The notes under the pieces: generated by a model
Seen by the model: only the letters and a program-made list of their open reading frames with translations
The model's database searches: none
What the model was told of the DNA's origin: nothing
Shown here: positions 48,069-58,462 of the stretch, piece by piece
Numbering within the stretch: the first letter of the stretch is position 1
How the letters are laid out: each line of letters starts with the position of its first letter
Origin: Roseiarcus sp963753135
GTDB taxonomy: Bacteria; Pseudomonadota; Alphaproteobacteria; Rhizobiales; Beijerinckiaceae
Direction of reading: 5' to 3'
Length of the DNA stretch: 64,000 bases
NCBI GenBank assembly: GCA_963753135.1
Contig: CAVWBA010000028.1
Coordinates: forward strand, 45,454-109,453
Position numbers and translations under genes: made by a program

Positions 48069-48629
48069 GGCCTCGCTCTTCAGATTATCGATTGCGCGCC
48101 ACACCTCGCGCAGCGGACGCCCCCGTCCGCCAACGCGTACCGCAGTGCAGCGTAGCATGCAAGACGAAAGGCTAAGTAAGGCTGCGCCTCGCCGTCGAAA
48201 TGCAGCGTGCGTAAAGTGGCTTGAGCGTGCGCGCTTAACGGCGGCGAGGACGGATACGCTCGGCGTTCCCGAGGGGCCGCGAAGCGGCCGGTCGAGGGCC
48301 GGGCGCTGGATTTAAAGATAAATCGACAATTTCTTGCCAAGCCAACCGGCATTTGATGTTGCTTTTCAGAAATACTGGATAAGCCGGGCTCGCACTTCTC
48401 ATGAGGAGCGCGAGACCAGGGTTTGGCGTCAAGAACAGGGAACGACTCGGGAATAGCGCCGCAAGCCATTGACCGCTCAAAACGGACTCGGCAATCCGCT
48501 TGCCCGCGGTCGCGGGGAAGGAGAACCGACCCAGGCGAATCCCGTACGATTTCGAGGCTGCGGAACGCGCGACCCAAGCCCGGCGCAGCCAACCGAACTC
48601 GACTAAGCGATTGAAGGACTGCCAGAAGG
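48069..48629. other. Intergenic region upstream of nuoA
   Basis: These ~560 bases carry no convincing gene. They should hold the main nuo promoter. A second copy of the dispersed AAATCGACAATTTCTTG element lies at 48320-48372. Long open frames across the region continue through the neighbouring tRNA and are not credible. Confidence 0.55.
48320..48372. repeat. Dispersed ~52-bp element, copy 2
   Basis: Matches 27161-27212 in the same orientation, with an identical 17-base start (AAATCGACAATTTCTTG), a shared CCAACCGG and a shared TTTTCAGAA end. Confidence 0.6.
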
Positions 48630-48706
<77 letters not shown>

Positions 48707-48814
48707 GCGGGAAGACGCCGGATAAGCCAGACCTGTTTCCGAGTCAAGGATCGCAGGCGGTCGCAAAACTACGACCGCAGACCCAGTACGTGCGCCGGCG
48801 CGGGGCCAACAGAG

Positions 48815-49474
48815 TCAGAATTGACTTGTCGCCAATGACCACCGCCGCATTTCGTCTCGCGTAAGAACGTGGACGGTGTCTGGAGGCAGCGATTCTGCCC
48901 TCAGCACCAGCGCCGGGTCCACGCCCATTCGCCGCGCGTAGCGCCCCAGCACGGCGACCATCGGCGGATCGGCGAAACTACGCTGCGTATGCGATCCAAA
49001 AAGACCGCCGCCCTCGCTTTCGACAATCGACATCCGATGTAGCCCGACCTCGCTGCCGGGCGGAGCAACGCGGCGCACCGCGCCCATCAGAGCGTAGACG
49101 CAGGCCGATAAACATTCGCCAACATACGGTCCCGGATCGCCGTCCGCCTCGAACCGTCCAACGACCCCCGCGATGCGCAGCCCCCGCAGGATATGACCAA
49201 AGACCATCGAAGCGACGACGTTGCCGCCGCGGGAGTTGAAAAAAACGATGCGTCGCAACTTCGAGTCCGAACTGCCAGACTTGAGAAAGTTGACAAAGGC
49301 CTGTGGTGTCTGAGCCTCAATCACCCCATCGGCTGCAATGACATCGGGACAATGTCGGCCACACTCGTGGGATGCAAGGGGCGCGACGCGGAAACTCATT
49401 GGCCGACCGTGATCTTGGGCGGCGACGGGCGTGACCGAGGCGCCTACGAGGGCGAACGCCGCCAGCACAGACAA
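48815..49474 (-). CDS. COG3904-like secreted protein with ClpP/crotonase-type fold
   Basis: Predicted periplasmic protein resembling COG3904. After a hydrophobic signal-like stretch (SVLAAFALVGASVTPVAAQ), the core has LRRIVFFNSRGGNVVASMVF, then VGECLSACVYALMGAVRR and PPGSEVGLHRMSIVES. These resemble the glycine-rich loop, catalytic-Ser region and downstream segment of ClpP-like serine hydrolases. The open frame extends upstream to 49552 inside tRNA-Val, which cannot be the true start. A TTG at 49474 behind an AGG site is the best candidate, with GTG 49468 next. The signal peptide therefore lacks an obvious basic N-region. Function unknown. Confidence 0.6.
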   Translation of the reverse strand: MSVLAAFALVGASVTPVAAQDHGRPMSFRVAPLASHECGRHCPDVIAADGVIEAQTPQAFVNFLKSGSSDSKLRRIVFFNSRGGNVVASMVFGHILRGLRIAGVVGRFEADGDPGPYVGECLSACVYALMGAVRRVAPPGSEVGLHRMSIVESEGGGLFGSHTQRSFADPPMVAVLGRYARRMGVDPALVLRAESLPPDTVHVLTRDEMRRWSLATSQF

Positions 49475-49491
49475 GCTCAGCGACCTGAAGC

Positions 49492-49567
49492 TGGTGGGCG
49501 GTGACGGGCTCGAACCGCCGACCCTCTCGGTGTAAACGAGATGCTCTGCCAACTGAGCTAACCGCCC
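49492..49567 (-). tRNA. tRNA-Val (TAC)
   Basis: Reverse complement: acceptor arms GGGCGGT and ACCGCCC pair fully, the anticodon is TAC in CGTTTACACC, the T loop is TTCGAGC, and the CCA end is encoded at 49492-49494. Confidence 0.96.
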
Positions 49568-49713
49568 TTGCCGCCGCCGGTCGCCTCGTCCGGCGGCTCA
49601 AGATAACAGGCTCGTGGCACGCTCGCCAAGCACGACAAGCTCTAGGCGTGAAGAGCGACGGGCAGTCGATCGAGCTGCTCTAAGGCCGCGCGACGCAGTC
49701 TGTGGCGTATAAC

Positions 49714-50004
49714 CTATTTCTTGGCTGACTTCTTGTTGAGGCTCGCTTTCAGCGCCGCGCCGGGCTTAAAGCGCGCGTTTCTCGATGCCGCGATTTTGAT
49801 TTCTTTGCCGGTCGCTGGGTTGCGCCCCTTTCCAGCGGCGCGCTCCCGCACTGAGAAAGTACCGAATCCCACGAGCCGCACTTCCTCGCCCTTCCTCAGA
49901 GTATCTACGATGCCCTCCAAGACAGCCTCGAGCGCGGCGGCGGCGGAAACCTTGGTCAATTCCGCTTCCGTCGCAATATGATCGACGAGCTCAAGCTTGT
50001 TCAT
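49714..50004 (-). CDS. hupB: DNA-binding protein HU
   Basis: Small dimeric nucleoid protein that bends DNA. 96 residues from ATG 50004: MNKLELVDHIATEAELTK, then EAVLEGIVDTLRKGEEVRL, VGFGTFSVRERAAGKGRNPA with the DNA-arm RNPATGKEI, and a Lys-rich tail. It lies downstream of lon on the same strand, separated by a strong terminator. Confidence 0.95.
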   Translation of the reverse strand: MNKLELVDHIATEAELTKVSAAAALEAVLEGIVDTLRKGEEVRLVGFGTFSVRERAAGKGRNPATGKEIKIAASRNARFKPGAALKASLNKKSAKK

Positions 50005-50350
50005 TATGACTTCTCCGTTCGACTGCGGCGCTCGGTTGTTCGGCGCCAATTCTAAAGTCCGGCGCCGTCAACGCCATCGTGGGCGGCGGCCCCTCGCCGC
50101 CGCTGCTCGCTCATATCCGTCCGTCCCCCTCGAAGGCGCTCATCGCCGCCCCGGGCGAATCGACAGCAGAGTTCGATTCATAGCTCGCCGTTTCACGCAA
50201 GGAACGCAAGCGTTCGTCGGGACCAACCGTAAAAAAAGAGCGCAAAACTGGCCACGCGCGGAAAAAAGCCGCGAATTCCCAAGAATTCGCGGCGATCTTA
50301 CGATGAGTCCGGATCGCGGCACGAGAGACGCCCTCCCGCGCCGGGGGTAA
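50005..50350. other. lon-hupB intergenic region
   Basis: No gene seen. It contains the intrinsic terminator of lon (50262-50293) and, between that and 50005, presumably the hupB promoter. Confidence 0.7.
50262..50293 (-). terminator. Intrinsic terminator of lon
   Basis: A perfect 11-bp hairpin (GCCGCGAATTC and its complement around a 4-base loop) is followed on the minus strand by six T residues, 58 bases after the lon stop. It is the clearest rho-independent terminator in the window. Confidence 0.9.
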
Positions 50351-52771
50351 TCAGTGCGCGATTAGACCTTGGCCGTCCTCTTCGGGCGGCCCAGAAGGCG
50401 GCGGCGCAGCTACATCCTCCTCCCAGACGATCGGAGTCGGCCGACGGACGAGGGCGTGCGCGAGAACCTCATCCATTCGGGAAACGGGGACGATCTCGAG
50501 CCCATTCTTCACCGAACTCGGAATCTCAGCCAGGTCTTTGACGTTGTCCTCCGGTATGAGGACTTTCTTGATGCCGCCTCTGAGCGCCGCTAATAGCTTC
50601 TCCTTCAGTCCCCCGATCGGAAGGACCCGCCCGCGCAGCGTGATCTCGCCGGTCATGGCGATGTCGCGCCGCACCGGAACACCGGTCAGCATCGAGACGA
50701 TGACGGTCGCCATGCCAACGCCAGCAGAAGGGCCGTCCTTGGGCGTGGCGCCCTCGGGCACGTGCACATGTATGTCTCGCTTATCGAACAACGGGGGCTC
50801 AATTCCGAAATCGACCGCGCGCGACCGCACATAAGACGCCGCCGCCGAAATTGATTCCTTCATCACGTCCTTGAGATTCCCGGTTACTGTCATGCGGCCT
50901 TTACCAGGCATCATGACCCCTTCAATCGTTAGCAATTCGCCCCCGACCTCTGTCCAAGCCAGTCCGGTTACGAGTCCGACCTGATCGTCGGCTTCGATCT
51001 CGCCGTAGCGGAACTTCGGCGGGCCAAGGAACTCGGCAACGTTCTCGCCACTGACGACGATCACTTTGCTCTTGTGGGTCAGGATCTCCTTCACCGCCTT
51101 GCGCGCAAGATTGGAAATCTCGCGCTCAAGGTTGCGCACGCCCGCTTCACGCGTATAGCGCCGGATCAACTCCGTGATGGCACTGTCTGCGACCTCCCAT
51201 TCCTTGGGGTCCAACCCATGCTTGCTCATCGAATGGGGCAAAAGGTGCCGCTTGGCGATCTCCAGCTTCTCGTCTTCCGTGTAGCCGGCGATGCGAATGA
51301 TCTCCATCCGGTCCATAAGGGCGGGCGGAATGTTGAGGGTGTTGGCGGTGGTCACGAACATGACGCCAGACAGGTCATAGTCGACCTCAAGATAGTGATC
51401 GTTGAACGTCGAGTTCTGTTCGGGGTCGAGCACCTCCAGCAGGGCCGACGACGGATCGCCACGGAAATCCATGCCCATCTTGTCGATCTCGTCGAGCAGG
51501 AAGAGCGGATTCGACGTCTTGGCCTTGCGCATCGACTGGATAACCTTGCCCGGCATCGAGCCGATGTAGGTGCGCCGATGGCCGCGAATCTCCGCTTCGT
51601 CACGGACGCCGCCGAGCGACATGCGAACGAATTCGCGGCCCGTCGCTTTCGCGATCGACTTGCCGAGCGAGGTCTTGCCGACGCCCGGCGGCCCGACGAG
51701 ACACAAGATCGGCCCGGTCAGCTTATTGGCGCGCTGCTGGACGGCCAAGTACTCGACGATACGTTCTTTCACTTTGTCCAGCCCAAAATGATCGGAGTCG
51801 AGGATCGTTTGCGCGGCCGGCAGGTCCTTTTTGATCTTCGACCGTTTCTGCCAAGGGATGGATAGCAGCCAATCGAGATAGTTGCGCACGACCGTGGCTT
51901 CCGCTGACATCGGCGACATCTGCCTAAGCTTCTTGACCTCCCCGAGCGCCTTCTCACGCGCTTCCCTGGTCAGTCTCGTCGATTTGATGCGCTCCTCGAG
52001 CTCGGACATTTCGTCCTTGCCCTCCTCATCGCCAAGCTCCTTCTGGATCGCCTTCATTTGCTCGTTGAGATAGTATTCTCGCTGAGTCTTCTCCATTTGT
52101 CGCTTGACGCGCGTTCGGATGCGCTTCTCAACTTGCAGCACCGAAATCTCGCTCTCCATCAGAGCGAGGCACTTCTCGAAGCGCTTTGCAATGGACCGCA
52201 TCTCAAGGATCGCCTGCTTATCGGAGAGCTTGACCGCGAGATGGGAAGCAATGGTGTCGGCAAGCTTGCCGTAGTCGTCGATCTGATTGACCGCGGTCAC
52301 AACTTCGGGCGAAATCTTCTTGTTGAGCTTTACGTAACTCTCAAACTCGGAAACGACCGAGCGCGACAGGGCCTCGGCCTCGATTTTTTCGATCGGCTCA
52401 TCGGCGATCGCGAGGGCCTCAGCCTGGAAGAATCCGTCCCCGGATACGAACCGAGTCAGCTGCGCGCGCATCGCGCCTTCGACGAGGACCTTGACCGTGC
52501 CATCGGGCAGCTTGAGCAACTGCAGAACACTGGCCAGGGTGCCGGCAGAAAAAATGGCGTCGGGCGCCGGATCGTCGTCGGCCGCGTTCTTCTGGGTCAC
52601 AAGGAGGATCGGCTTGTCGGACTTCATAACCTCTTCGAGCGCACGAATCGATTTCTCGCGCCCGACGAACAATGGAACAATCATATGCGGGAACACGACA
52701 ATGTCGCGCAACGGGAGGACAGGATAGATATCGAGCGTCCCAGGAACGATGGACTTGTGTTGGTTGGTCAT
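50351..52771 (-). CDS. lon: ATP-dependent protease Lon
   Basis: Hexameric AAA+ serine protease for misfolded and short-lived regulatory proteins. The 806-residue protein has the N-terminal substrate domain (PVLPLRDIVVFPHMIVPLFV), a coiled middle region, Walker A GPPGVGKTSLGKSIAKATG (~residue 355), Walker B PLFLLDEIDKMG, and the C-terminal protease domain. The latter has the catalytic Ser in PKDGPSAGVGMA and Lys in GGLKEKLLAALRGG. The ATG is preceded by an AGGAT site. Confidence 0.98.
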   Translation of the reverse strand: MTNQHKSIVPGTLDIYPVLPLRDIVVFPHMIVPLFVGREKSIRALEEVMKSDKPILLVTQKNAADDDPAPDAIFSAGTLASVLQLLKLPDGTVKVLVEGAMRAQLTRFVSGDGFFQAEALAIADEPIEKIEAEALSRSVVSEFESYVKLNKKISPEVVTAVNQIDDYGKLADTIASHLAVKLSDKQAILEMRSIAKRFEKCLALMESEISVLQVEKRIRTRVKRQMEKTQREYYLNEQMKAIQKELGDEEGKDEMSELEERIKSTRLTREAREKALGEVKKLRQMSPMSAEATVVRNYLDWLLSIPWQKRSKIKKDLPAAQTILDSDHFGLDKVKERIVEYLAVQQRANKLTGPILCLVGPPGVGKTSLGKSIAKATGREFVRMSLGGVRDEAEIRGHRRTYIGSMPGKVIQSMRKAKTSNPLFLLDEIDKMGMDFRGDPSSALLEVLDPEQNSTFNDHYLEVDYDLSGVMFVTTANTLNIPPALMDRMEIIRIAGYTEDEKLEIAKRHLLPHSMSKHGLDPKEWEVADSAITELIRRYTREAGVRNLEREISNLARKAVKEILTHKSKVIVVSGENVAEFLGPPKFRYGEIEADDQVGLVTGLAWTEVGGELLTIEGVMMPGKGRMTVTGNLKDVMKESISAAASYVRSRAVDFGIEPPLFDKRDIHVHVPEGATPKDGPSAGVGMATVIVSMLTGVPVRRDIAMTGEITLRGRVLPIGGLKEKLLAALRGGIKKVLIPEDNVKDLAEIPSSVKNGLEIVPVSRMDEVLAHALVRRPTPIVWEEDVAAPPPSGPPEEDGQGLIAH

Positions 52772-53009
52772 GGCTATCCTGAACTTCGCGAGCTGACGTT
52801 CCCGTCCGCTCTCCTTTTCTTAGTTTACAGACCTTAGACGAGACCGGTCCCCGAAAGAATAACTAACGCGCATTTTCGCAACTCGGAACGCCCGTCGATT
52901 CCACCTGCGAAACTTTCGCGCCCGAAAAGCAGGGAGAATCGACAACCCCTGCCGAAAGATGGGTGGGCGCTGCGCGACTTTCAAGCAGCGCGTCGACCCG
53001 GAGGCGGGA

Positions 53010-54263
<1,254 letters not shown>

Positions 54264-54514
54264 CGCTTTTTCTCCATTTAGGCTGCTTCCGCCGAAGCGA
54301 GTTGTCAAACGCCTGACCCAGCAGCCTAATCAAACCACCCTAACGAAACGTAGCCTTCGGCCGGGCCTCGTGTTTCCCTTCAGTCCGCCGTCGGGCCAGA
54401 TCGGGATCCGACAAGCAACCACCAAATCGTACGCAAAATCAAGGCCACGCCGCAAAATTCATCACAACCGACCGTCAAAGCCAGGAAAAAAACCACGGCT
54501 CATCCGGCCTGCAG

Positions 54515-55150
54515 CTATACCTTCGCCTCTTCCAACTCGACCGCGCGCTTGATCGTCACCTCATCGACGATCCCGAAGGCCTTCGCCTCCTCGGCCGACA
54601 TGAAATGGTCCCTATCCAGCGTTCTTTCAATGGCTTCGTAGGATTGGCCGGTGTGATGTACATAGATCTCGTTCAGTCGCCGCTTAACCTTGAGGATATC
54701 CTCCGCGTGCCGCTGGATATCGGATGCCTGGCCCTGGAAACCGCCCGACGGCTGATGGACCATGATGCGGGAATTAGGCAGCGCAAAGCGCGAACCCTTC
54801 TCGCCGGCGGCGAGCAGAAGCGAGCCCATCGACGCCGCTTGCCCGATGCACATCGTTGTCACTTTGGGACGAATAAACTGCATTGTGTCGTAGATTGATA
54901 GTCCCGCCGTCACTACGCCACCGGGCGAATTGACGTAAAGGGCAATTTCCTTCTTCGGATTATCGGCCTCAAGAAAAAGCAGTTGGGCCACGACCAGCGA
55001 AGCCGATACGTCGTCAACGGGACCGACCATGAAAATGATGCGTTCACGCAACAGTCGCGAGAAAATATCAAACGAACGCTCGCCGCGCGCTGATTGTTCG
55101 ATAACAATCGGCACGAGATTATTGGTGTAGTAATCGACGTGATCGCGCAT
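54515..55150 (-). CDS. clpP: ClpP protease subunit
   Basis: Tetradecameric serine protease partner of ClpX. 211 residues from ATG 55150; a longer in-frame start at 55303 overlaps the tig end and lacks family sequence. The catalytic Ser is in GQAASMGSLLLAAG and His in NSRIMVHQPSGGFQGQA; the Asp lies in the following helix-strand region. Entry helix YYTNNLVPIVIEQ. Confidence 0.97.
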   Translation of the reverse strand: MRDHVDYYTNNLVPIVIEQSARGERSFDIFSRLLRERIIFMVGPVDDVSASLVVAQLLFLEADNPKKEIALYVNSPGGVVTAGLSIYDTMQFIRPKVTTMCIGQAASMGSLLLAAGEKGSRFALPNSRIMVHQPSGGFQGQASDIQRHAEDILKVKRRLNEIYVHHTGQSYEAIERTLDRDHFMSAEEAKAFGIVDEVTIKRAVELEEAKV

Positions 55151-55247
55151 TAGTATGTTTCTCTCATCGGAATTGGCCGGCCATGGGCCGACGCCACAAC
55201 ATAGGCGCCACCAGTCGGCTCGAAAAGAGGCGGCGACCCAACTAGCG

Positions 55248-56639
55248 TCAGGGACGAGGCCCTTCGCTTTCGGCCCTCGCCTCGCCGGGAAGCTCGTCAT
55301 CAATCGGCTTGAGGAGCTCTTCCCTGGTCACATTCCGCTCCTCGACCTTGGCGAGTTCCAAGATATGATCGACGACCTTCTCTTCGTAAAGCGGAGCTCG
55401 CAGCTCAGCCAAGGCCTGGCTGTTGTTTCGGTAGAAATCCCAGACTTGCTTTTCCTGGCCCGGAAACGACCGCGCTCGGGCGATCAGGGCTTGGGTCATC
55501 TCCTCGTCTGAAACCTTCACCTCCGCCCTCGTTCCGACTTCGGCCAACAGAAGCCCCAGGCGCACCCGCCTTTCGGCAATCTTCCGGTAGTCGGCCCGCG
55601 CTGCCTCTTCCGTCGTGCTCTCATCGGCGAAGGTACGCCCGGTGGCCTGCTGCTCGCGGGTTACTTGCTCCCAGATCGAATTGAACTCCTGATTGACCAG
55701 CCCTTCCGGCAGCTCGAACGAATAAAGCTTGTCGAGCTTATCGAGGAGTTGGCGCTTAAGCTTGTCGCGCGAGACGCGCGCGTATTCTGCGGCGATCCGA
55801 TCGCGGATGGTCTCCTTGAGCTTCTCGAGACTTTCGGAGCCCACGGTCTTGGCGAATTCATCGTCGACGACGAGCGGCTCGCGCACGGCCACAGCCTTTA
55901 CCGTGACCGCGAAGTCGGCCGTCTTCCCCGCCAGAGAGCGCTCGGCATAAGCCTCCGGGAAGGTGGCCGCGACCGTGCGGTTGTCGCCCGCGGCGACACC
56001 GATAAGCTGGTCCTCGAACCCGGGCAGGAACGTGTTCGAACCGAGCGCAACCTGGATGTCCCTCCCTTCGCCCCCCTCGAAGGGAACACCGTCGATCGTT
56101 CCGTCGAAATCGATCGTGACGCGGTCGTGGATCTCGGCTTTCGCGCCGGCGGGCCTCTCGCTGTAGACGCTACGCTCCTCTGCTAGGCGGTCGAGCGCGG
56201 TCTCAACATCCGTTGGCTCGACAGCAGAAGTCAGACGCTCAACTGATATTTGAGAGAAGTCGCCAATCTCGAACACCGGCAACACCTCAAGCGCGACCTT
56301 GAAGTTAAGGTCGCCGCGAGCCTCGAGCGCGGCGTCAATAGCCGCCTGATCCTTCGGTAGCTCGACCTTTGGCTCGCGAGCGAGACGCAGGTGGTTGTCG
56401 TCGACGATCTTCTTGTTCGCGTTCGCGATGGCTTCCTGCATGACATCGGCCATCACCGACTTGCCGTAAACCTTACGCAAATGCTCGACCGGCACCTTGC
56501 CGGGGCGGAAGCCCTTGATGCGGACCTTCGCCTTCATATCCTCCAATTGCCCATTGAGCTTCGCCGCCAAGTCGCTCGCCGGCAGCGAAATGTCGTACTC
56601 TCGCTTAAGCCCCTGACTTAGCGTCTCGGTCACCTGCAT
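55248..56639 (-). CDS. tig: Trigger factor
   Basis: Ribosome-bound chaperone and peptidyl-prolyl isomerase acting on nascent chains. 463 residues from ATG 56639. The ribosome-binding domain has KVRIKGFRPGKVPVEHLRKV (around residue 36-55), with the GFRxGKxP contact. The PPIase domain has VTIDFDGTIDGVPFEGGEG and SNTFLPGFEDQLIGV, and a long helical C-terminal arm follows. The longer open frame to 56933 crosses tRNA-Leu and is not used. Confidence 0.97.
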   Translation of the reverse strand: MQVTETLSQGLKREYDISLPASDLAAKLNGQLEDMKAKVRIKGFRPGKVPVEHLRKVYGKSVMADVMQEAIANANKKIVDDNHLRLAREPKVELPKDQAAIDAALEARGDLNFKVALEVLPVFEIGDFSQISVERLTSAVEPTDVETALDRLAEERSVYSERPAGAKAEIHDRVTIDFDGTIDGVPFEGGEGRDIQVALGSNTFLPGFEDQLIGVAAGDNRTVAATFPEAYAERSLAGKTADFAVTVKAVAVREPLVVDDEFAKTVGSESLEKLKETIRDRIAAEYARVSRDKLKRQLLDKLDKLYSFELPEGLVNQEFNSIWEQVTREQQATGRTFADESTTEEAARADYRKIAERRVRLGLLLAEVGTRAEVKVSDEEMTQALIARARSFPGQEKQVWDFYRNNSQALAELRAPLYEEKVVDHILELAKVEERNVTREELLKPIDDELPGEARAESEGPRP

Positions 56640-56746
56640 TTTGCGTTCCGCCTTGTGGTCGTTGCGGCCGATGACCGCGGCTGGCCGATAATTTCCAATC
56701 GTGCGATCGTCAATGGGTCTAGGCGCGTGCGGGGTCGCGAAGGAAG

Positions 56747-56831
56747 TGGTGCGGGCGGAGGGACTCGAACCCCCACGACTTTCGTCACCGGAACCTAAAT
56801 CCGGCGCGTCTACCAGTTCCGCCACGCCCGC
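56747..56831 (-). tRNA. tRNA-Leu (TAG)
   Basis: Reverse complement: acceptor arms GCGGGCG and CGCCCGC, the anticodon TAG in GATTTAGGTT, a long variable arm as required for class II tRNAs, and an encoded CCA (56747-56749). Confidence 0.96.
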
Positions 56832-56929
56832 CGCAAGCGCCGGCTTGACGAGGCCGATTTGCTTTCGGGGTTCTATATCAGCTTGTTCACCCTGCGCCAT
56901 AAAAAACTGCACCTGCCCGGCCCATCCGT

Positions 56930-57094
56930 TCATTTACGCACGACAGCGGCGATGGCGATGGTGAAAAGCCCAGTCGCGAGAAGGAGGCCGATTGCGCCGT
57001 CGACCCGCTCGGTTAGGAAGAGCCGTGCCAAGAGAAATCTGCTGATCGCGACGCACATGCCGGCAAAACCAACGAATATGGCGACCTTACGCAT
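56930..57094 (-). CDS. Small two-helix membrane protein (54 residues)
   Basis: A short gene with ATG at 57094, preceded by a GAGGG ribosome site, and stop at 56930-56932. It encodes MRKVAIFVGFAGMCVAISRF, then a polar LTERVDG turn, then a second hydrophobic helix GLLLATGLFTIAIAAV with a basic end. Function unknown. It lies upstream of tRNA-Leu on the same strand and back-to-back with the oxidase relic. Confidence 0.5.
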   Translation of the reverse strand: MRKVAIFVGFAGMCVAISRFLLARLFLTERVDGAIGLLLATGLFTIAIAAVVRK

Positions 57095-57269
57095 GGAACG
57101 GCCCTCGTTGCCGGAAATCCCCTGTCAGCATATTCGGCGCCGCGCGCCGCGCGCCAAAATGGGACAGATGGCGTGACCCCCCACCCGTCGAGCCGTTTTG
57201 AGCTGCGGCCTTGCAGCAGCCGTTTGGCGCCTGACCGGCAGGGCGCAAGGGGACGCCCTCGCACGGGCG

Positions 57270-58413
57270 GCAGGTGGTATTCTCAATTTCGAAGCCGCGC
57301 CTGCGAGGCTTCAACTGGCCCTGCACCCAGCTGAGCCGGCACCATTTACGCCTATGACGGGATAATACCCGGCCCGCATATCAGGCTCAGGCAAGGCGAG
57401 GAGCTGAGGCTCAAGTTCGCCAACAGGCTGACAGAGCCGACCACGCTCAGCTTTCCTGGCTTACGCGCGGCGAACTCGACTGCCGGAATAGGCGGCCTCA
57501 CCCAGGAAAGGCTCAAGTCCGGTACGAGCGCCGAAATCCGCTTCATCCCCCCGGATGCGCGACTTCAATCTTTACCTACCGCACGCGGGCTTAACCGATC
57601 CCGGCCAGCAGGGCCATGGGCTATTCGGACCGATCATCGTTGACGAAGCGAAGGTCCCGGACGTCGATTTCGATACGGCGGCAGTGCTATCTGACTGGAA
57701 CGTCGAGTTCGAGCGGTCAGATCAAGGACGATTTCGCCAATCCCGCGATCGGGCAGGGAAGCGGCCGCAAGGGCAGGGTCGTTTTGACCAATGGCGCGCC
57801 GGCGCCGTTGAAACTCAGCGCCCGGCGCAGCGCGCGAGTGCGCCTCCGCCTTGGCAACGCCACGACCGCGCATCTGACGACGGTCGCAACAAGCGGCGCG
57901 AAACCCTTCATTGTCGCCGTCGACGGCCAGCCGAGCGAGCCGTTCGAACCGCTGACGGCCAGTTCCCGATGGGTCCAGGCACCCGGTTTGAATTGATGTT
58001 CGGTATGCCGCAACCCGGGCGCGAACGTCCGCCTCGATCTGCGAGGAGACGCCGGCAAGAAGGACCACCCATTTATCGTGATCGCGTCCGAAGGCGAGCC
58101 GCTCGCCTCCCGCTCCTTCGCCGATTGGACGCCGAAGCCTGCCTATGTCATCCCGCGCGGTCACCCTGCCGTGTTCGCGCTCGCCAACAAGACGGCGGTG
58201 GTTCAGGCGCTACGCCTGTGGGGCCACGTCGGACGGCTCCTGCACCCAATGGATGACGGCTGGGAGCCCTACTGGCGCGACACCGTCCTTATCCAGCCCG
58301 GCCGCACGGCCCATGTCGCGTTCGTCGCTGACAACCCGCGAAAATGGGCGCTCGAATCAGCAATTCCCGAACCTCGCGTCGCCGGGGTCGGCGCCTGGTT
58401 TCAGGTGGGGTGA
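57270..58413 (+). pseudogene. Multicopper-oxidase-like relic without copper ligands, several frameshifts
   Basis: Three frames together encode a three-cupredoxin protein. Pieces are YAYDGIIPGPHIRLRQGEEL, then LSFPGLRAANSTAGIGGLTQ, GLFGPIIVDEAKVPDVDFDT, then GRVVLTNGAPAPLKLSAR with RLRLGNATTAHL. The end is RLWGHVGRLLHPMDDGWEPY and DNPRKWALESAIPEPRVAG, stopping at 58413. Copper motifs are replaced: the usual HWHG is SFPG, and the usual HCHxLEH is ESAIPEP; only isolated His residues remain. Frame changes occur near 57320, 57556, 57705 and 57995, and the third domain looks shortened. The copper-free state may be ancestral in a subfamily; the frameshifts suggest the gene is dead or misread. Confidence 0.7.
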
Positions 58414-58462
58414 AACGCGCCCAATCGGGGCTAGGCCTGCAAACTTCCGAGGCAATCCTGAT

